Positions 31,246 to 43,249 of a DNA stretch of 64,000 nucleotides are shown here, piece after piece. Source of the stretch: Saturnia japonica (lineage: Eukaryota; Arthropoda; Insecta; Lepidoptera; Saturniidae); NCBI GenBank assembly GCA_033032175.1, contig CM065323.1, positions 6,820,001 through 6,884,000 on the forward strand, in the 5' to 3' direction. Each line of letters opens with the position of its first letter. The first letter of the stretch is position 1. The notes beneath the pieces are model-generated. The model worked only from the letters and a program-made list of their open reading frames with translations. It did not search any database and was not told the origin of the DNA. The position numbers and the translations under genes are program-made.

Positions 31246-31784
31246 AATTGTACAACAATTATATTAAAATTAAAATACACTCATTACAACAAATTATGAT
31301 ATAATATTAATTACTATAGAAACACATATTTGTTACACAATCATTAGATTAAATAAATGTTATAGTAATGAAAGTGTCGTTAAAAAAGTCATTAATACTA
31401 TAATAATGTTTACAATTCAGTAAATCTTTTTACTTCTGTCTTTCTTTTATTATAAACTTATTTTGTTAACGTTACAAAGAGGTAAATAGTTGAACTTGTT
31501 AACACAACCTATAAAAACGTACTTGAGAGTGGTACAAATGAGATATACGGAGTCGTTAGCAACGGGTTTAGTTTAAAAGGAACAATGCATTTTCCGGGTA
31601 GTATGCAGTATTGTACTACACTGTTATACCTATAACAATTTTTATGGCATCTTTTTCACAATATAAAACAAGCTAAATTATTAAAAAGGAAACAAAAACC
31701 GACTTCAACAAAAACACTTGACTAAAAATATATATTTTTCTATTTCTGCATTTTATCTAATTCTCGAACGTTATACTTAAATAT
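31246..31784. other. AT-rich stretch without recognised feature
   Basis: AAAAACCGACTTCAACAAAA near 31690 resembles the end of a degraded LINE-type repeat. Nothing more was recognised. Confidence 0.4.
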
Positions 31785-31925
31785 TATAAAGCTTATGTCA
31801 TTCCCACAATTAAGACGAATCAAACGATACCTCGTATGCTAAAATCCATTAAGTCGTTTAGGCTACAGAGCGTGCCAAAGAAATAGACATACATACACCC
31901 GAAAAACATAACCCTCCTTTTTCGG
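31785..31925 (-). repeat. Dispersed repeat, family C, copy 2
   Basis: Reverse complement of 12645-12790, about 85-90% alike by eye. Confidence 0.65.
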
Positions 31926-32146
31926 AGTCGGGTAGAAATTCAATACTATAATAATAAAGCCTATAAAAAAAAATGCTCTCTGTAAATCGATACCTAATAT
32001 GAATAAATAACATCGTAAGTAATTTAGCAATGGTTTTCATATGGACGACTAACTTCATCATGTTACACTTTCGTCACGTGAGGCGCGCGCGTCTCCGAAT
32101 GAAATAAAAATAAAAATTTAATAATGTAAAAAGTCACAACCGCCAG

Positions 32147-32419
32147 CTATTTCAAATCATAGCTACAATACATCATACACAAGCTGCACAAATTCAAAAT
32201 AATATAGTGTACCAGCATCAGTGTGTTCTCAAACGTGGTAGAAAATCCTCTTAAAACTGCACTCATGCCTGGTAATCCTCCGTAATACGGACTTGTTCGT
32301 TGCAACTGCCGTGGACTAATCCAATCTACGTTTTCCTGCTTTTTCAACCGTATTCGGGGATATAAATCCATTGGCTTGTTAATTTTTATGATAAACTGTA
32401 TTCTCACTCTAAGCTGCAA
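32147..32419 (-). other. Unidentified 90-codon frame, doubtful
   Basis: The middle of this minus frame reads ENVDWISPRQLQRTSPYYGG and then LPGMSAVLRGFSTTFENT, less biased than most frames here. An AAAAAGCAG acceptor precedes GAAAACGTAGATTGG. The start MQLRVRIQF and the end are AT-rich. I do not recognise a family. It could be an exon, a transposon piece or chance. Confidence 0.2.
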
Positions 32420-33339
32420 GAATGTCCTAATAATATATCTAGGATTGACATTTATGATATATTTAGGATTGACTTTTCTTGTTTTTCTTTATTTTTATTT
32501 GAACAGGTTGATGTTTGGATATACCAGTCATATTTTAGAAACTACATCAATTTTAGAAACTTAGTAGTTTGTAGGATTTAGCGTCCTGGGTTAGTCTAAC
32601 GTTGGCATTAAAACGACGACATGACTTCAAACAAGTAAAATTATTATTATTCAATATAATATAAATATTCCATGTCTCGCGTGAAATGAAGCCATATTAT
32701 CTAGTGTTATCAACCTCAGTAAAGGTAATATGGACATAATGTCAGTGCCGTGATAGCCGAAAGCTGTGGACCTCTCAAACACCATGTAACTGTAAGGATA
32801 GTAGCTGTAACAAGAGAGATCAATATAAAATGGGAAGTTTCTAGGATAGAAATAGACGACATTTTGACCGATTGCGACCCGATTTTCGGGATAGAAACGG
32901 GTCATATTTGTACTATGATTGCCATAGGCTGACCGAAGAGCTATTTTCCGTAAACGAGAGGTGATATTTCTTCGGAAATTTTATATCTAATCGCAGTAAT
33001 GCAAACTTTATTATAATATAAGAATTATTATATTATAAAATAGTACTAAATTAATAATATTAAGTACTAAGATCCGGCGCGATTTTTAAAGATATCTAAG
33101 CTAGTAAAACAAAATCGTGATCAGTACACACTACGTGTAAGCTTAGACGTGTTACATTCCAGGTTCAGCCAGTGAATATACTATAGAATACTATAGGAAC
33201 CTATTTGGTTTGTAGGAATATGTAACTGACTGAGTTGCGACCACACAAGACATGTTGAAAACCCTGTTAAATGTATCTTTTGGATTGTCGCATTTCGCTA
33301 TCTGGCAGTTCATATCCAGCTGCTGAGAAGGAACTTGTC
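32420..33339. other. Stretch without recognised gene
   Basis: A tRNA- or SINE-like phrase GCCGTGATAGCCGAAAGCTG lies at about 32744-32763, but no B box follows at the right distance. The opposed frames 32651-32905 and 32750-32932 overlap and are not called. Confidence 0.35.
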
Positions 33340-33455
33340 GGTGACCGCCGATTGTTTGCCGATATCTCGGTGGTCATCGTTGTTTTAGGATTATAATGTG
33401 CCTACCATAAGAGACACTGTCGTCACTTTGTTTTGTTATTATAAAAAAATATGAT
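33340..33455 (+). repeat. LINE-L 3' tail
   Basis: CGGTGACCGCCGATTG, TATCTCGGTGGTCATCGTTG and GTGCCTACCATAAGAGACAC, ending TTATTATAAAAAAATATG. Confidence 0.7.
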
Positions 33456-33603
33456 AAAATTTACATTCTTAAACGGCTGCTAGGATAGAGAAATATTACT
33501 TTTAATTTTGCAACCACATTAGAGCTTGCATGGTGAACTCACGCCTAGGGCAGAGATTTGTAGGAATAATAAGTATTGTATCTGTGTATGTGTAAATCAC
33601 CTA

Positions 33604-33862
33604 CTAGCTGACCAGCGCAACTTAGTCTGCGTCACATAATGGAAACTCTCAAGAGGAATAATTTTTCCCCGTTTTTGTAACACTTGTCATTGATGCTCCG
33701 CTCCTATAGGTCTAGCGTGATGTTATATAGCCTATAGCCTTCCTCGATAAATTGACTATCCAACACTAAAATATTATTTCCATTAGAACCCGTTGTTCTT
33801 GGGATTATCGTTTTCAACCAAACAAACAAACAAACTCTTCAGCTTTATAATATTAGTATAGA
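33604..33862 (-). mobile_element. Complete short Helitron (Hel-1), 259 bp
   Basis: On the minus strand it runs from TCTATACTAATATTATAAAG (5', at 33862) to GCGCTGGTCAGCTAG (3', at 33604) with host A and T at the two sides. Compared with the longer copies it has lost the interior between CTCTTGAGAGTTTCC and TATGTGACGCAGAC. Having both ends in one short copy lets the family termini be defined. Confidence 0.85.
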
Positions 33863-34803
33863 TTGGTAACAAGCTATGCTTCAGTTACAATCGAATGATT
33901 CCGTTTGAGATAAACTAAAATAAAAAATTTACAATGTAGTTTGATTAAGTTTGAGTTTGTCCGGGTTGATAAATAAATAATAAATATAGATATTTATTTC
34001 ATACATACATACATAGATGTAAGATATGTACTTTCGAGAATTTAAGTTATTTTACAGTACAGGGATCAATTACCAACTAAGCTCTATAACGTGTATTTGT
34101 CTTTGTCACACTTGACATTGGCCAAATTACCTACTGCTTACATAGGTAGAAGCCAATTAAAAAAATACAGAATTTTAAAATAATTGGCATATTTACAAAA
34201 AAGTGCGATAGTTAAACGATTTTTCTCAAAATATTATACCTATAATTTTTCATGTATCCACGGAAATAACGTGGTGCAAATTAAAAAAAAGTACATAGTA
34301 AGTTTCAGCACGTTTTAATCCACAAAATTCAACTACGTGACTGTCGCTAGGTTTATATCAAAGTTGAGAGCGCATTCGATGCAAGTTAGTTGCTAGATGT
34401 GCTGAGTTAATTTCTGCCATAATCCTTTGTTTTCAACGAAGTGCTCACAAAGTTTATTAATCTGGTAAATGTGAGCTTTTAGACTAGATTTTAATATTCT
34501 TTGTTACATCCGCATGTGAACCAACCAGACGATAAACTGCAATGGATTGTAGGTTTATTTCAACATTAGTTACGAATAAGAATATTGACTGAAATATTAT
34601 AAGTTATACGTTCAGTTTACGATACTGGATGTTTTCAATCAACTTCTTGTATTTTTATAGTGATACCATAGAGTAATGATTGGTTACAAGAGCCAGACGA
34701 AACCAATTATTAGTTAAAATGATACATCGGTGTAATATTACAAATGAGATATGGTATGGTGGTAAGAGTTGCATCCATATTATTTCTTGATTTTAATAAT
34801 CGT
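33863..34803. other. AT-rich stretch without recognised feature
   Basis: No frame or repeat match was recognised. Confidence 0.4.
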
Positions 34804-35141
34804 ATTAACTTATAACTAGAATCATACTTACCTTCTTCTTTCTTCACTGATCCTATTATATGGGATCCAACTCTTACTTACCATTGAATAAAGTGTACAC
34901 TAAGGGCGACTTGCACCAAAAAAGTTAAATTCAGTTTTAGCTTAAGTTCAGTTTAGTTGTGTCAAAATGTATGAAACTGTCAATCTTAAATCTGCTTTAA
35001 CGATTTAAATATAATTTAAGGTTTTGATGTAATTCACCCTTAATGTACACCTTATTCAGTGTTAAGTAAGAATAAGATCCCATATAACAGGATCAGGGAA
35101 GGAAGAAGAGGTAGATACGTATGATTCTAGTTATAAGTTAA
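34804..35141. mobile_element. Foldback MITE with about 110-bp arms
   Basis: TTAACTTATAACTAGAATCA at 34804 pairs with TGATTCTAGTTATAAGTTAA ending at 35141. The arms continue through TCCTATTATATGGGATCC and GTACACTAAGGG with only scattered mismatches. The 115-bp centre contains GGCGACTTGCACC and GTAATTCACCCTT, which resemble a second, inner pair of termini, so one MITE may sit inside another. No coding capacity. Confidence 0.85.
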
Positions 35142-35323
35142 TAATAAATAAATATAAATAAAAAAGCCTTTTATTTCATGCTAATTTAGTTACATTTTTT
35201 ATATATATTCAATTAAATATATTTAAGTAATTGAAAATGCGGTATAAAAACCTTGGATAATTGAATTTTTAATTCAATTAGTTTGATTAGTTTTACTACA
35301 TTTATTACATTTTTAATGTTACT

Positions 35324-35640
35324 AGCGATCGCCCGAAGCTTGAAATTCGACCAGTGACTTTTTGATCATAGACTATTTTCTGTTTGACATTTGCAGTATT
35401 TAAGAATCTAAACAATGAGTATTATCTACATCACTTGCTGTCACTTTTTGTTGAGTGATAGTGTCAATATTTTGAGGGGTCTAAGTTCAATGGCACTGGT
35501 AGGTTTAGGATTCGCAGTATTAATTTATTTAATTTAAAATATTAGTAACAGATATTATAGATAAATTTTAGCTTTCTGCACTCTTTCTACATATAAACTT
35601 TAACCATGCCAAATCTCAGTCTTTTTGTATATCTATATAT
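35324..35640 (+). repeat. Dispersed repeat, family B, copy 1
   Basis: Starts ACTAGCGATCGCCCG and shares CTATTTTCTGTTTGACATTTG, CACTTGCTGTCACTTTTTG and CTTTAACCATGCCAAATCTCA with 45468-45880 and, inverted, 47187-47545. No coding content was recognised. Confidence 0.75.
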
Positions 35641-36466
35641 ACATGTACATATCTTTGTGTCTCTATTTTTTGTAGTTTGAAACCAATCTGGTCCCGCTAT
35701 CTATTTTATGTCGTCTTCATGAGGAAAGTGTTCTGACATTGTATGTTGCTTCCTTTATTATCTTTATTTAAGAGATCTGTGACAGAGACAGTTATAAGTT
35801 AATACGGTTGTTAAAATCAAGAATATAATATGGATACGACTGACACTATACCAAAGGCAAAATAATAGCTTTCAAATAATTCTTACTAAATAAAAACCAT
35901 ATTGAAATCATACAAGTAATAAGTGAAAATACATAAACTAAAATGTATGCGAAATGCACCCGCGGCGAAAAGTGTCGAAATCAGTCGGATTATAACAAAG
36001 TTCAGAGTGTACTCAGCTGAGTTAATCGCAGTTGTGTAATCCTTGTTTCGCTTGCGAATCGCACGCGGTGAAGCCAACAAAAACTGCCCCTAGTTGATAT
36101 TTGTTATGAGGAAGTTTTTGAATGGTTTTTGTAATTATACCTGTGTGAGGGTGAGCGTACTGAAATGTTAATTCCTGTTATGTAAATGTTTTTTTGCTAA
36201 TGTTGCGAACTTTATTATATAAGTTACACGTTAGTGAAGTAATCTAATCTAAGGATTACGCTTGTTAGTACGAACGATTGCGAAACACACATGTTTAATA
36301 TGTCATCGGATAATTCTATGAACCTCTATTTTATAAATTATCTAGAGAAATTATAAACTGTCGGTAGATTGTGAACGGTGATGTATGGAAGTGATTCCTT
36401 CTCTATACTATTAATACCGCAAAATCATTTTTTTTTTTAATAAACCCGTTCGATTTCATTACCGGT
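35641..36466. other. Stretch without recognised gene; small CpG-richer patch
   Basis: 35945-36090 is CpG-richer (GAAATGCACCCGCGGCGAAA, CGCTTGCGAATCGCACGCGG) with a 30-codon ATG-started plus frame. It matches no family in the window. Function unknown. Confidence 0.3.
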
Positions 36467-36728
36467 TCTTCTCGATGACTGGGATGTATTCTGAACCATT
36501 GATAGTGTATTGACATTAACAAGTGCCTTCATAGTCTAAACTGAATAAAATATTTTTAATTTTGCCTCTAATATATTGATTTTTTAGATTATGCCAATTA
36601 AATAAGAAAAATGAAGATACTAGGACTTAACAAATGTGAACTTTCAACGTCTAATTTGTCTCTTGCACTGGTTTTCCATATGATTACAGTTTTAGATTAA
36701 TTTTAGTTTATAAACTGTATTGTTTATA
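36467..36728 (+). repeat. LINE 3'-tail-like block linked to SINE-A
   Basis: Inverted counterpart of 15713-15976. It contains CATAGTCTAAACTGAATAAA at about 36530-36550. Confidence 0.75.
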
Positions 36729-37056
36729 ATCAATGATGGCTCAGTTGGTAGCGTGTACGGACTACGCGTTAATCGAAGTGAGTTCGAATCCGTGCAATGA
36801 TCCTGAGCTTTCAGTGAAGGAAAACATCGTGATGAAACCATAGGATGGTGGATAGGGCTTTTTGTAATGCCCGCCTAGCTAGCTACCACCCTCAAGTAGA
36901 AAATCTGTCTCCAAACACCAATAGATTTGTGCCGGCAGCTGCAATTGAGAGCCTACAATCTTCCATTATTAGGCTTAGTATGCTACCATCTTCGGGTACA
37001 TCGTCACTTAATATCAAGTGAGATTGTGGCTACAACGCTATAACGGTAAAAAAGGA
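36729..37056 (+). repeat. tRNA-headed SINE (SINE-A), most complete copy
   Basis: The A box TGGCTCAGTTGG at 36737-36748 and B box GTTCGAATC at 36782-36790 are about 33 nt apart, a workable tRNA-type pol III promoter. The body carries GGAAAACATCGTGATGAAAC, TAGCTAGCTACCACCC and GCCGGCAGCTGCAATTGAG. The tail ends TATAACGGTAAAAAAGG. I used this copy as the family reference. Confidence 0.9.
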
Positions 37057-37599
37057 GGAGATTGTACAATTATCCAGTAACATTTATGTAACCCTTACAT
37101 ATTATAAAATGCCTTAATAAATACACAGAGTGATGAAAATAAGCTAATTTTCTTATAAATTTAACAAAGAAACTTTTCCAGTGCTTTACTTCCCTAGTAA
37201 CAATTGTATAGATTTTTTTCCCTTTTGAACGACCAAGGAATTAACTTGTAAACTTTCTGTTGAAAAGTTAGTGAGTGTTAAGAGATCCCGTGCGAATACC
37301 TACGCAACTTCGTTCCGGAGAAAAACGTGGAAAGTTTAATAAGATCGTTAGACCGTTGTCGATTTTGAAGGAAGAAGAAATTAACTGAACGTATCAAAAT
37401 GATAATAAGATCAAAAGACCGGCGTAAGTTTATTTAATAACTCTAACCGGCTTACTGTCTTATGTCCTATTAATACCTAATAACTATTACCATATAGTGC
37501 TATGAGATTAGTGATAATCTTTATTCTTTATATGTTGTTAAAATATAAAATCCATCTTAATATCAGTACATTTGTACAATTTTATTTATACAGCTAAAG

Positions 37600-37830
37600 T
37601 AGCAAACAAGCGTGCGGGCTGCCTGATGGTAAATGGTTACCGTAATCTATAAACGCTTTTGATACTATTAGTATCAGTAGCGTGTTACCGACCTTAAACC
37701 CCCCTAAAGAGCTTTAGAAACCCTACTAACCGCAAGACCATGACACAATGTTATTTGGCTGCGATCTCCTGTCACCAGTCGAGTTGTCCCATGTAGAGAG
37801 ATACCTTTCAAAAAGAATTCTCTCTCTTCG
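37600..37830 (+). repeat. Dispersed repeat, family D, diverged copy
   Basis: AGCAAACAAGCGTGCGGGCTG, CTGATGGTAAATGGTTACCG, GCGTGTTACCGACC and a later TAGAGAGATACC correspond to the family D segment at 7451-7665. Confidence 0.6.
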
Positions 37831-38189
37831 TTATTTCTAATTTTAATTACACATTATATTAATAGTATGACATTAAACTAATTTATTGACGATACGCTTA
37901 ATAAAATGTTTAGAAAACAAGATTGCAGTAAAAGAGTACGAATTATAAACGAAATAACTCTAACATCAAATGAAGAAAGAAATAACCAGGTAACTTTCAT
38001 ATGAAAACCGAAACACGTAAAATATGCGATAAACAGGCGCATCGTGCCGCGTTAGTATTATATTAATACTATTCTCATAATGTCACTATACCCAGGCTAT
38101 ATTCATGTAGGGGAGTCTTCCTCTGACGGGTTATTATGTAATACCAAAGACATTCAAATTCTAGAGGTATTACTACGAGTCCAGTAACT
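37831..38189. other. AT-rich stretch without recognised feature
   Basis: Nothing was recognised. Confidence 0.4.
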
Positions 38190-38400
38190 ATTAAGACCGA
38201 AGGTGACCTAAAATCTTTTTTTGTCCTTGTCCCACCTAAGTAGAATCGACACAAAAAGTTCTCCTCTTTCACTGTCTTCTATCAATCCTTCACAATCCAC
38301 ACCTTTCATACACATACTTCTTAACACAATCCATACATACCTTCTTCGATCTTCCCCTATTCCTATATCCGTCCATCTTAAATCTTAACATTCTTCTAGT
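38190..38400 (-). pseudogene. LINE C-terminal remnant (GRPKxxWMDCVK type)
   Basis: The minus strand reads KMDGYRNRGRSKKVCMDCVK and, with frame changes, a CVDSTWVGQGQKK-like end. This corresponds to the C-terminal G-R-P-K...W-x-D-C-V-K and A-D-P-T-W-W-D-K-G wording common to one class of insect LINE proteins. Frames are broken. Confidence 0.6.
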
Positions 38401-38403
38401 TAT

Positions 38404-38879
38404 ATGACTTTCATATTATCTCCTGATACACATTTTTTTTCGTTTGAAGAAACTAGTCATAGGTACCCGCCCGTCACGGAGGACAGTACTGTAAACACAA
38501 AAAAACCAAACGTCGCCTCAGGTGCGCTTGGTGCCAGGGGCATAGGAAGGGAGAGCAGCAACGTAACACCGACACGTCTCTTCCCCTGCGACCCTACCGT
38601 GTCCTGGCGGATACATTTATCGAGGGTGACGGACTCGTCGAGGCCACGGAAGGTTGGGTGAGCGACTACGAAACACCGACACACCTCTCTTTCTGCGGCC
38701 TTTCGCCTTCAGCCACAGTCCCTACCATTCGACACTGCGACTCACCTCAGCAGCGATGATGCCTATACAATAGTGCAACCAACTGTGAGCCGCTTCATCC
38801 TGGGCCCAAGCTCAAAGCTCTGTCTAACAGCCTTGCCTGTGCGTTCCTCTTCGCTTCACCGTGGATCGTCACTCCGCGG
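38404..38879 (+). pseudogene. GC-rich decayed frame, one internal stop
   Basis: This plus frame is open from 38404 to 38879 (about 158 codons) apart from a TGA at 38659-38661. The base composition (around half G+C) is far above the surrounding DNA. Readable pieces are KKPNVASGALGARGIGRESS, TPTRLFPCDPTVSWRIHLSR and, past the stop, QPTVSRFILGPSSKLCLTAL. I recognise no domain. I suspect the 5' region or ORF1 of a retrotransposon because the wording feels familiar, but I cannot name it. The minus strand also has an open frame (38457-38684), so coding direction is uncertain. Confidence 0.35.
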
Positions 38880-39000
38880 CTACTAAACCCCCCCGCCACG
38901 ACAAGAAGGAACCCTCCACCTACCATAACCACGATAACCTATTTTTCCTCAAATTCTGTATCCTTAATTCAAGTTACAAAGTTCACAACAATTATTTTTT

Positions 39001-39307
39001 TATTCTTTATAGGTTTAACGTTTGGCCACAAACTCACATGATATGATGATGTGGCCCTAAGATATTATTAACACAATAAAACTTGGGAAGGACTGGCTCA
39101 AAATGCAGCTGCCGGAATACAACTATAGGTTCTTGAAGTTATTCTTCAACTTGAGGGTGGTAGCTATGTCCTGCAAGCATTAGTAAATGCCCTACCACCA
39201 TGCTATAGTTCCATCACAATGTTTTTCTTCACCGAAAGCTCATGCCCATTACAGGGATTCGAACTCACATCCATCGACGCGGTGTCCGTACACGCAACCA
39301 CAGTGCC
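39001..39307 (-). repeat. tRNA-headed SINE (SINE-A)
   Basis: The minus strand has a B box GTTCGAATCC at 39255-39264 and a diverged A-box region at about 39296-39307. The body has TGGTAGGGCATTTACTAATG and CGGCAGCTGCATTTTGAG. The tail reaches an A-run (T-run on plus) at about 39001. Confidence 0.85.
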
Positions 39308-40434
39308 AGTAGGTATATCTAGGCTAGACACTATATAGGCTAACCTAAAAAACTTAAATTTTAACTAAGATAAGAGTCGGAACCGGTCTTTTGATTCGAA
39401 ATGCAAAAATCCTATTTATAAATCCAGCTGATCTTTTTTTTCGTACTAAAACCGTATTACGTAAAAGTAAGTGAGTTTAATAAAAACGCTTTTTACAAAC
39501 ATAACCCTCCGTCTCGGCAGCCGGGAAAAAACATAAACCACATCTAGGAATTTAATTCCGAGTTAAAATTGTGCAATTAGTATGCAGTTTCAAATTTCAA
39601 ATATTACTTTTCCGGGTTAATTGATTCTGGGCAACTTTAAACGTTCAAGGCGACTTAGTTTCGATAATTTTCAGTAACTAAATTGTATTTTCGTTAATTC
39701 TATAATGTCGTTATTGTTTTGTTAGCACTCTCGGTACCATTTCATATTGATAGTATTAAGTTCAACCAAAAATGTATAAAACAAACCGATTTGTTTCATA
39801 AAATTTATATTGTTTGGTCATTTCTTCTTGATTTTCGAAATGAGTATGGTTTTCATTTTATGATGTTATTTGAATATTTTTTGCACACAATATATTATAT
39901 CTCATAAATATTATACTTTTATTAAAAATATTTCATAATTAGGAGTCCTTGTTGAAACATTCAAATAGCAATAGTTTTTTATATAACTGAGTTTATAGGA
40001 AATATATTGTTCTAAACAAAATATGCTACTAACTTTAGTAATTTAAATAAAAGTTATCTAAGCAACAACATCGAAAAAAATCATAAGTAAAACTGAGTAA
40101 AAGAAAAACATTAAATTAACCAGCAGAATGTTCATTAAGAAGGCGAGACGCAAAGTGAACGATGAAAATTCTTCAAAAGTGCTTGGAGGGCAATTCTCAC
40201 CGTTCCACAATGTAACTGCGCTGTATTTTATCGCGACTGCGTAGTGTTTTTATAGATGAAATACTTTGTTAACGTTACATAAGTAAATTACTTTACATTT
40301 GATCGTTTCGCTACTGATCAAGTCGAGTACAAAATGTAAACGTAGTGGAAATAGTTTTCGCAACACTAGTAGTAATGTTTACCCTTTAAAGAATTGGAAA
40401 GGCGAAAAAGATAGGTATTTTAAAGGCATAAAAA
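39308..40434. other. AT-rich stretch; short family C piece near 39500
   Basis: AACATAACCCTCCGTCTCGG at about 39500-39520 matches the start of family C in reverse. Nothing else was recognised. Confidence 0.4.
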
Positions 40435-40735
40435 TCTATACTAATATTATAAATTTTAATTTTTTTTTTGTTCTTTGACGCGCTAATTTCTGAATCTAGC
40501 AATTAGATTTGACTAACTCTTTTTGCATATTTATAACCTATTAATTGAAGCAGATTTTAGGCTATTTAACTTCATGCTACGATCCTAAAGAGCGGAGTAG
40601 TACTCATGAACGTCAAACGATTTGACAAGCAGTAGGCAAGTATTGAAGTTATAACAGGAATAGGCTATACAACGTGGGTGGGCAGCACGATGGTGAATTA
40701 GTCTAATAAATATAACACGGGTGAAACCGTGTGGC
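40435..40735 (+). mobile_element. Helitron (Hel-2), degenerate 3' end
   Basis: Starts TCTATACTAATATTATAAA after A. Near the end it has the perfect hairpin CACGGGTGAAACCGTG at 40716-40731 followed by TGGCAC, but the CTAG terminus is not in place (a CTAG occurs at 40746-40749, followed by G). Interior AT-rich, no frame. Confidence 0.6.
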
Positions 40736-40749
40736 ACATTCACTCCTAG

Positions 40750-41299
40750 GTTCTTATTTAGAAATATCCAACGTTATGGCCACGGTTCCCGAGTCCCGTG
40801 GGTTCATTGACACCAGGGCAGTTTTTCATGTAGATCCGAACCCTAAAGGTGATCGTAGTTTTCCTTCCGGTTTCTTCCACGAGATTTCAATTTTCGTAAG
40901 TTAATTCTCTTTTATTATAGCTAACTAAGTTTTACTATTTTACTAACTATCTTCGCTGCCTCCAGTAAATGCTTCTTTCATAAATTGAATAACACCAATA
41001 TTTTTTAATCTTATTTCTGTATTAAACACTTACTACATGATGGCATTTAAAACTACGATACACCAACGTTCAAATTAAATTAATGAATAGACAATATGAC
41101 TTCGTAGGTCTCTTTTAAAGGTATAATCAAGTTGTTTGTCATCTAAGGAACATTCTAGTTTTCCAGGTAAATGTTTATGGTTTCTCAAATGCGGCGTAGT
41201 ACGCCTACGCAATGCATGATGAAAGTATTGCTCAGTTTCTTCATATGCAACAATATATGTTTTAATAAATAGTTTTAATTCTAAATAGTTTTTCATAAC
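40750..41299. other. Unassigned stretch
   Basis: TCCCGAGTCCCGTGGGTTC at 40789-40807 is GC-richer than its surroundings but could not be placed. The rest is AT-rich. Confidence 0.35.
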
Positions 41300-41392
41300 T
41301 TTTAGTGGTTGCAAACTCTGCTTTTGGGATGAGATGTCTAGGGTTCGATTCCCGAACAAGACGAACTTTTGTGTAATATACATGATTTTCAT
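41300..41392 (+). repeat. tRNA-like SINE head fragment
   Basis: TTAGTGGTTGCAAACTCTGC and a perfect B box GGGTTCGATTCCC at 41341-41353 are spaced like a tRNA head. No SINE-B body follows. It is not a tRNA gene, because no cloverleaf acceptor stem closes around it. Confidence 0.5.
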
Positions 41393-43249
41393 TTATGTAT
41401 CCGAGTTAAGTACCTATATTTATGTACATATTTTTACCATAGTAATTATTATTAAAAAAATTTAATCACATTTCTACTTACCTAATTATAAATTTAATCA
41501 ATGTTACATTTGTGTTGTATTTCTATGATTTGTAAATAAAAAACTTATAATTTTATTATGAGTTAGGATTCGATAATAACAAAAATTATATTTATTATTA
41601 TTTACATACAAATATTAGTGAGTAATGAAGGCGTCAAATAATACCTGAAACACCCGATCAAGATCTTCATACAGTACATATAAAATTTAAAATTAATTAC
41701 ATTTTTATTAAAAGCGATCCCTATAATGTCTATATTTACAAAAGAAGAGTAAAAACAAAATAAAATTAGTTAATTTATTGTAAATATGTACATACATATA
41801 TTAAATACGACTTGTTGGAATACTTAAGCGGATATTTCGTAGCTTTTTGTAGCACTTTTCAAATAAAACAACGTTTTCTACAGTGTTTATGATAACAAGT
41901 TAAAAGATACCTACGCCGATATACCGTAGCTGCGTAGCGCTACGCACGGTTGGTTACAGTAGTACGTAGCTTATTTTTTGTGATGGAAATGATTTCTTTT
42001 ATCCGCTTCAGCACTTGAATGGAGCATATTGTATTTTGACAGGATATTTACATACCTAAACGTGTATAACAATACTGATGTGTTGAAAAAAGTAGTTATA
42101 TTCTTTTTTCACTTACATTTCAAACAAAATATATGAAGCATCATATTGATCTAGGTTTTTTGTATATACGTTTTATATAAAAAGTAAGTCTTGCCTATAG
42201 TGGTTATTATATCGTTATGTACTTTACGGAGTAATTGAAGTATTGGCAGTATAATTTCATTCAATTAAAGTAGCCGGACACTATTTCAATTCTGAGCCTG
42301 GATTGGCCGTGGATGTAAAATAATGAAAAATATGTAATTTAAGAGCCAATATATTTTCAAACAATCACAAGAAAATACTGCAATTTTTTGGCAATTTGAG
42401 AACAGAGTAAAAATACGTTAATCGATTATCAATAATCATTATTTACAATTTGTCTAATTTTTAATTTTTTAATAAAAAAAATTCGATTGTGAATTATGTT
42501 GATATTTTACATTTATAAAACCATACATAAATCTAATGTATTTAGACCTAGAATACTTGTCTTCTTTAGTACGTGAAGTAATATCAGTTATAAGAAGAAA
42601 ATGAATCATACATACAAATTTTTAAACGAAAAAATATTAATAAAACTACGCTAAAAAGATGATTGTAATAAACGAAAAAGTTCGAGAAGATTCTCAACAT
42701 ATTACAACAAATTTACGTAGCAACCATTTGGCACGTTCTCTCATAATCTGAAATGTAGCGAGTGAAAATATTTTTTTCATACATAAATAAATCGACTTCC
42801 CGACAATGTGTGACCTTGACCTTTATAAGAAAACCCTCCTCCTCAATATGTTTTCAGTGGAAACACTTTTTCACGAGTATCAGCGATATCAAGCGGTAAG
42901 CGGCGGAATCTCTTAAGGGAGTGTTACCGAAAGTTGATTTTTTGTACAAAACGATTTTTATGTTATCTTGAGATTGCCTTTTTCGGTATAAAAATGACAC
43001 ATATGAACTTTTTGACGGTGTTATGTAAACAGAAACTTTATTTATTTATTTAAGTTTTGTTTATCTACCTATTTATTAATAGGTTATAATACTCGTATTG
43101 CTACCCAGACAAATAAACACTTTATACACAGACCGTGGATTGGCGATATCTATTTCGATCGAATATAGTCTTGTTGTTGATCTTTGACATTAGTGAAGTT
43201 CGTGTCTTGTACCATATAGATAAATTTTTAATTAGTCTTCGCTTGCCCT
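41393..43249. other. AT-rich stretch; one 16-bp palindrome
   Basis: TGCGTAGCGCTACGCA at 41931-41946 is a perfect palindrome within a TACG-rich patch. The rest shows no frame or repeat match over about 1.8 kb. Confidence 0.4.

Noticed and set aside
41341..41353. Possible tRNA gene from a perfect B box
   Set aside because: No acceptor-stem pairing around it. It fits a truncated SINE head.
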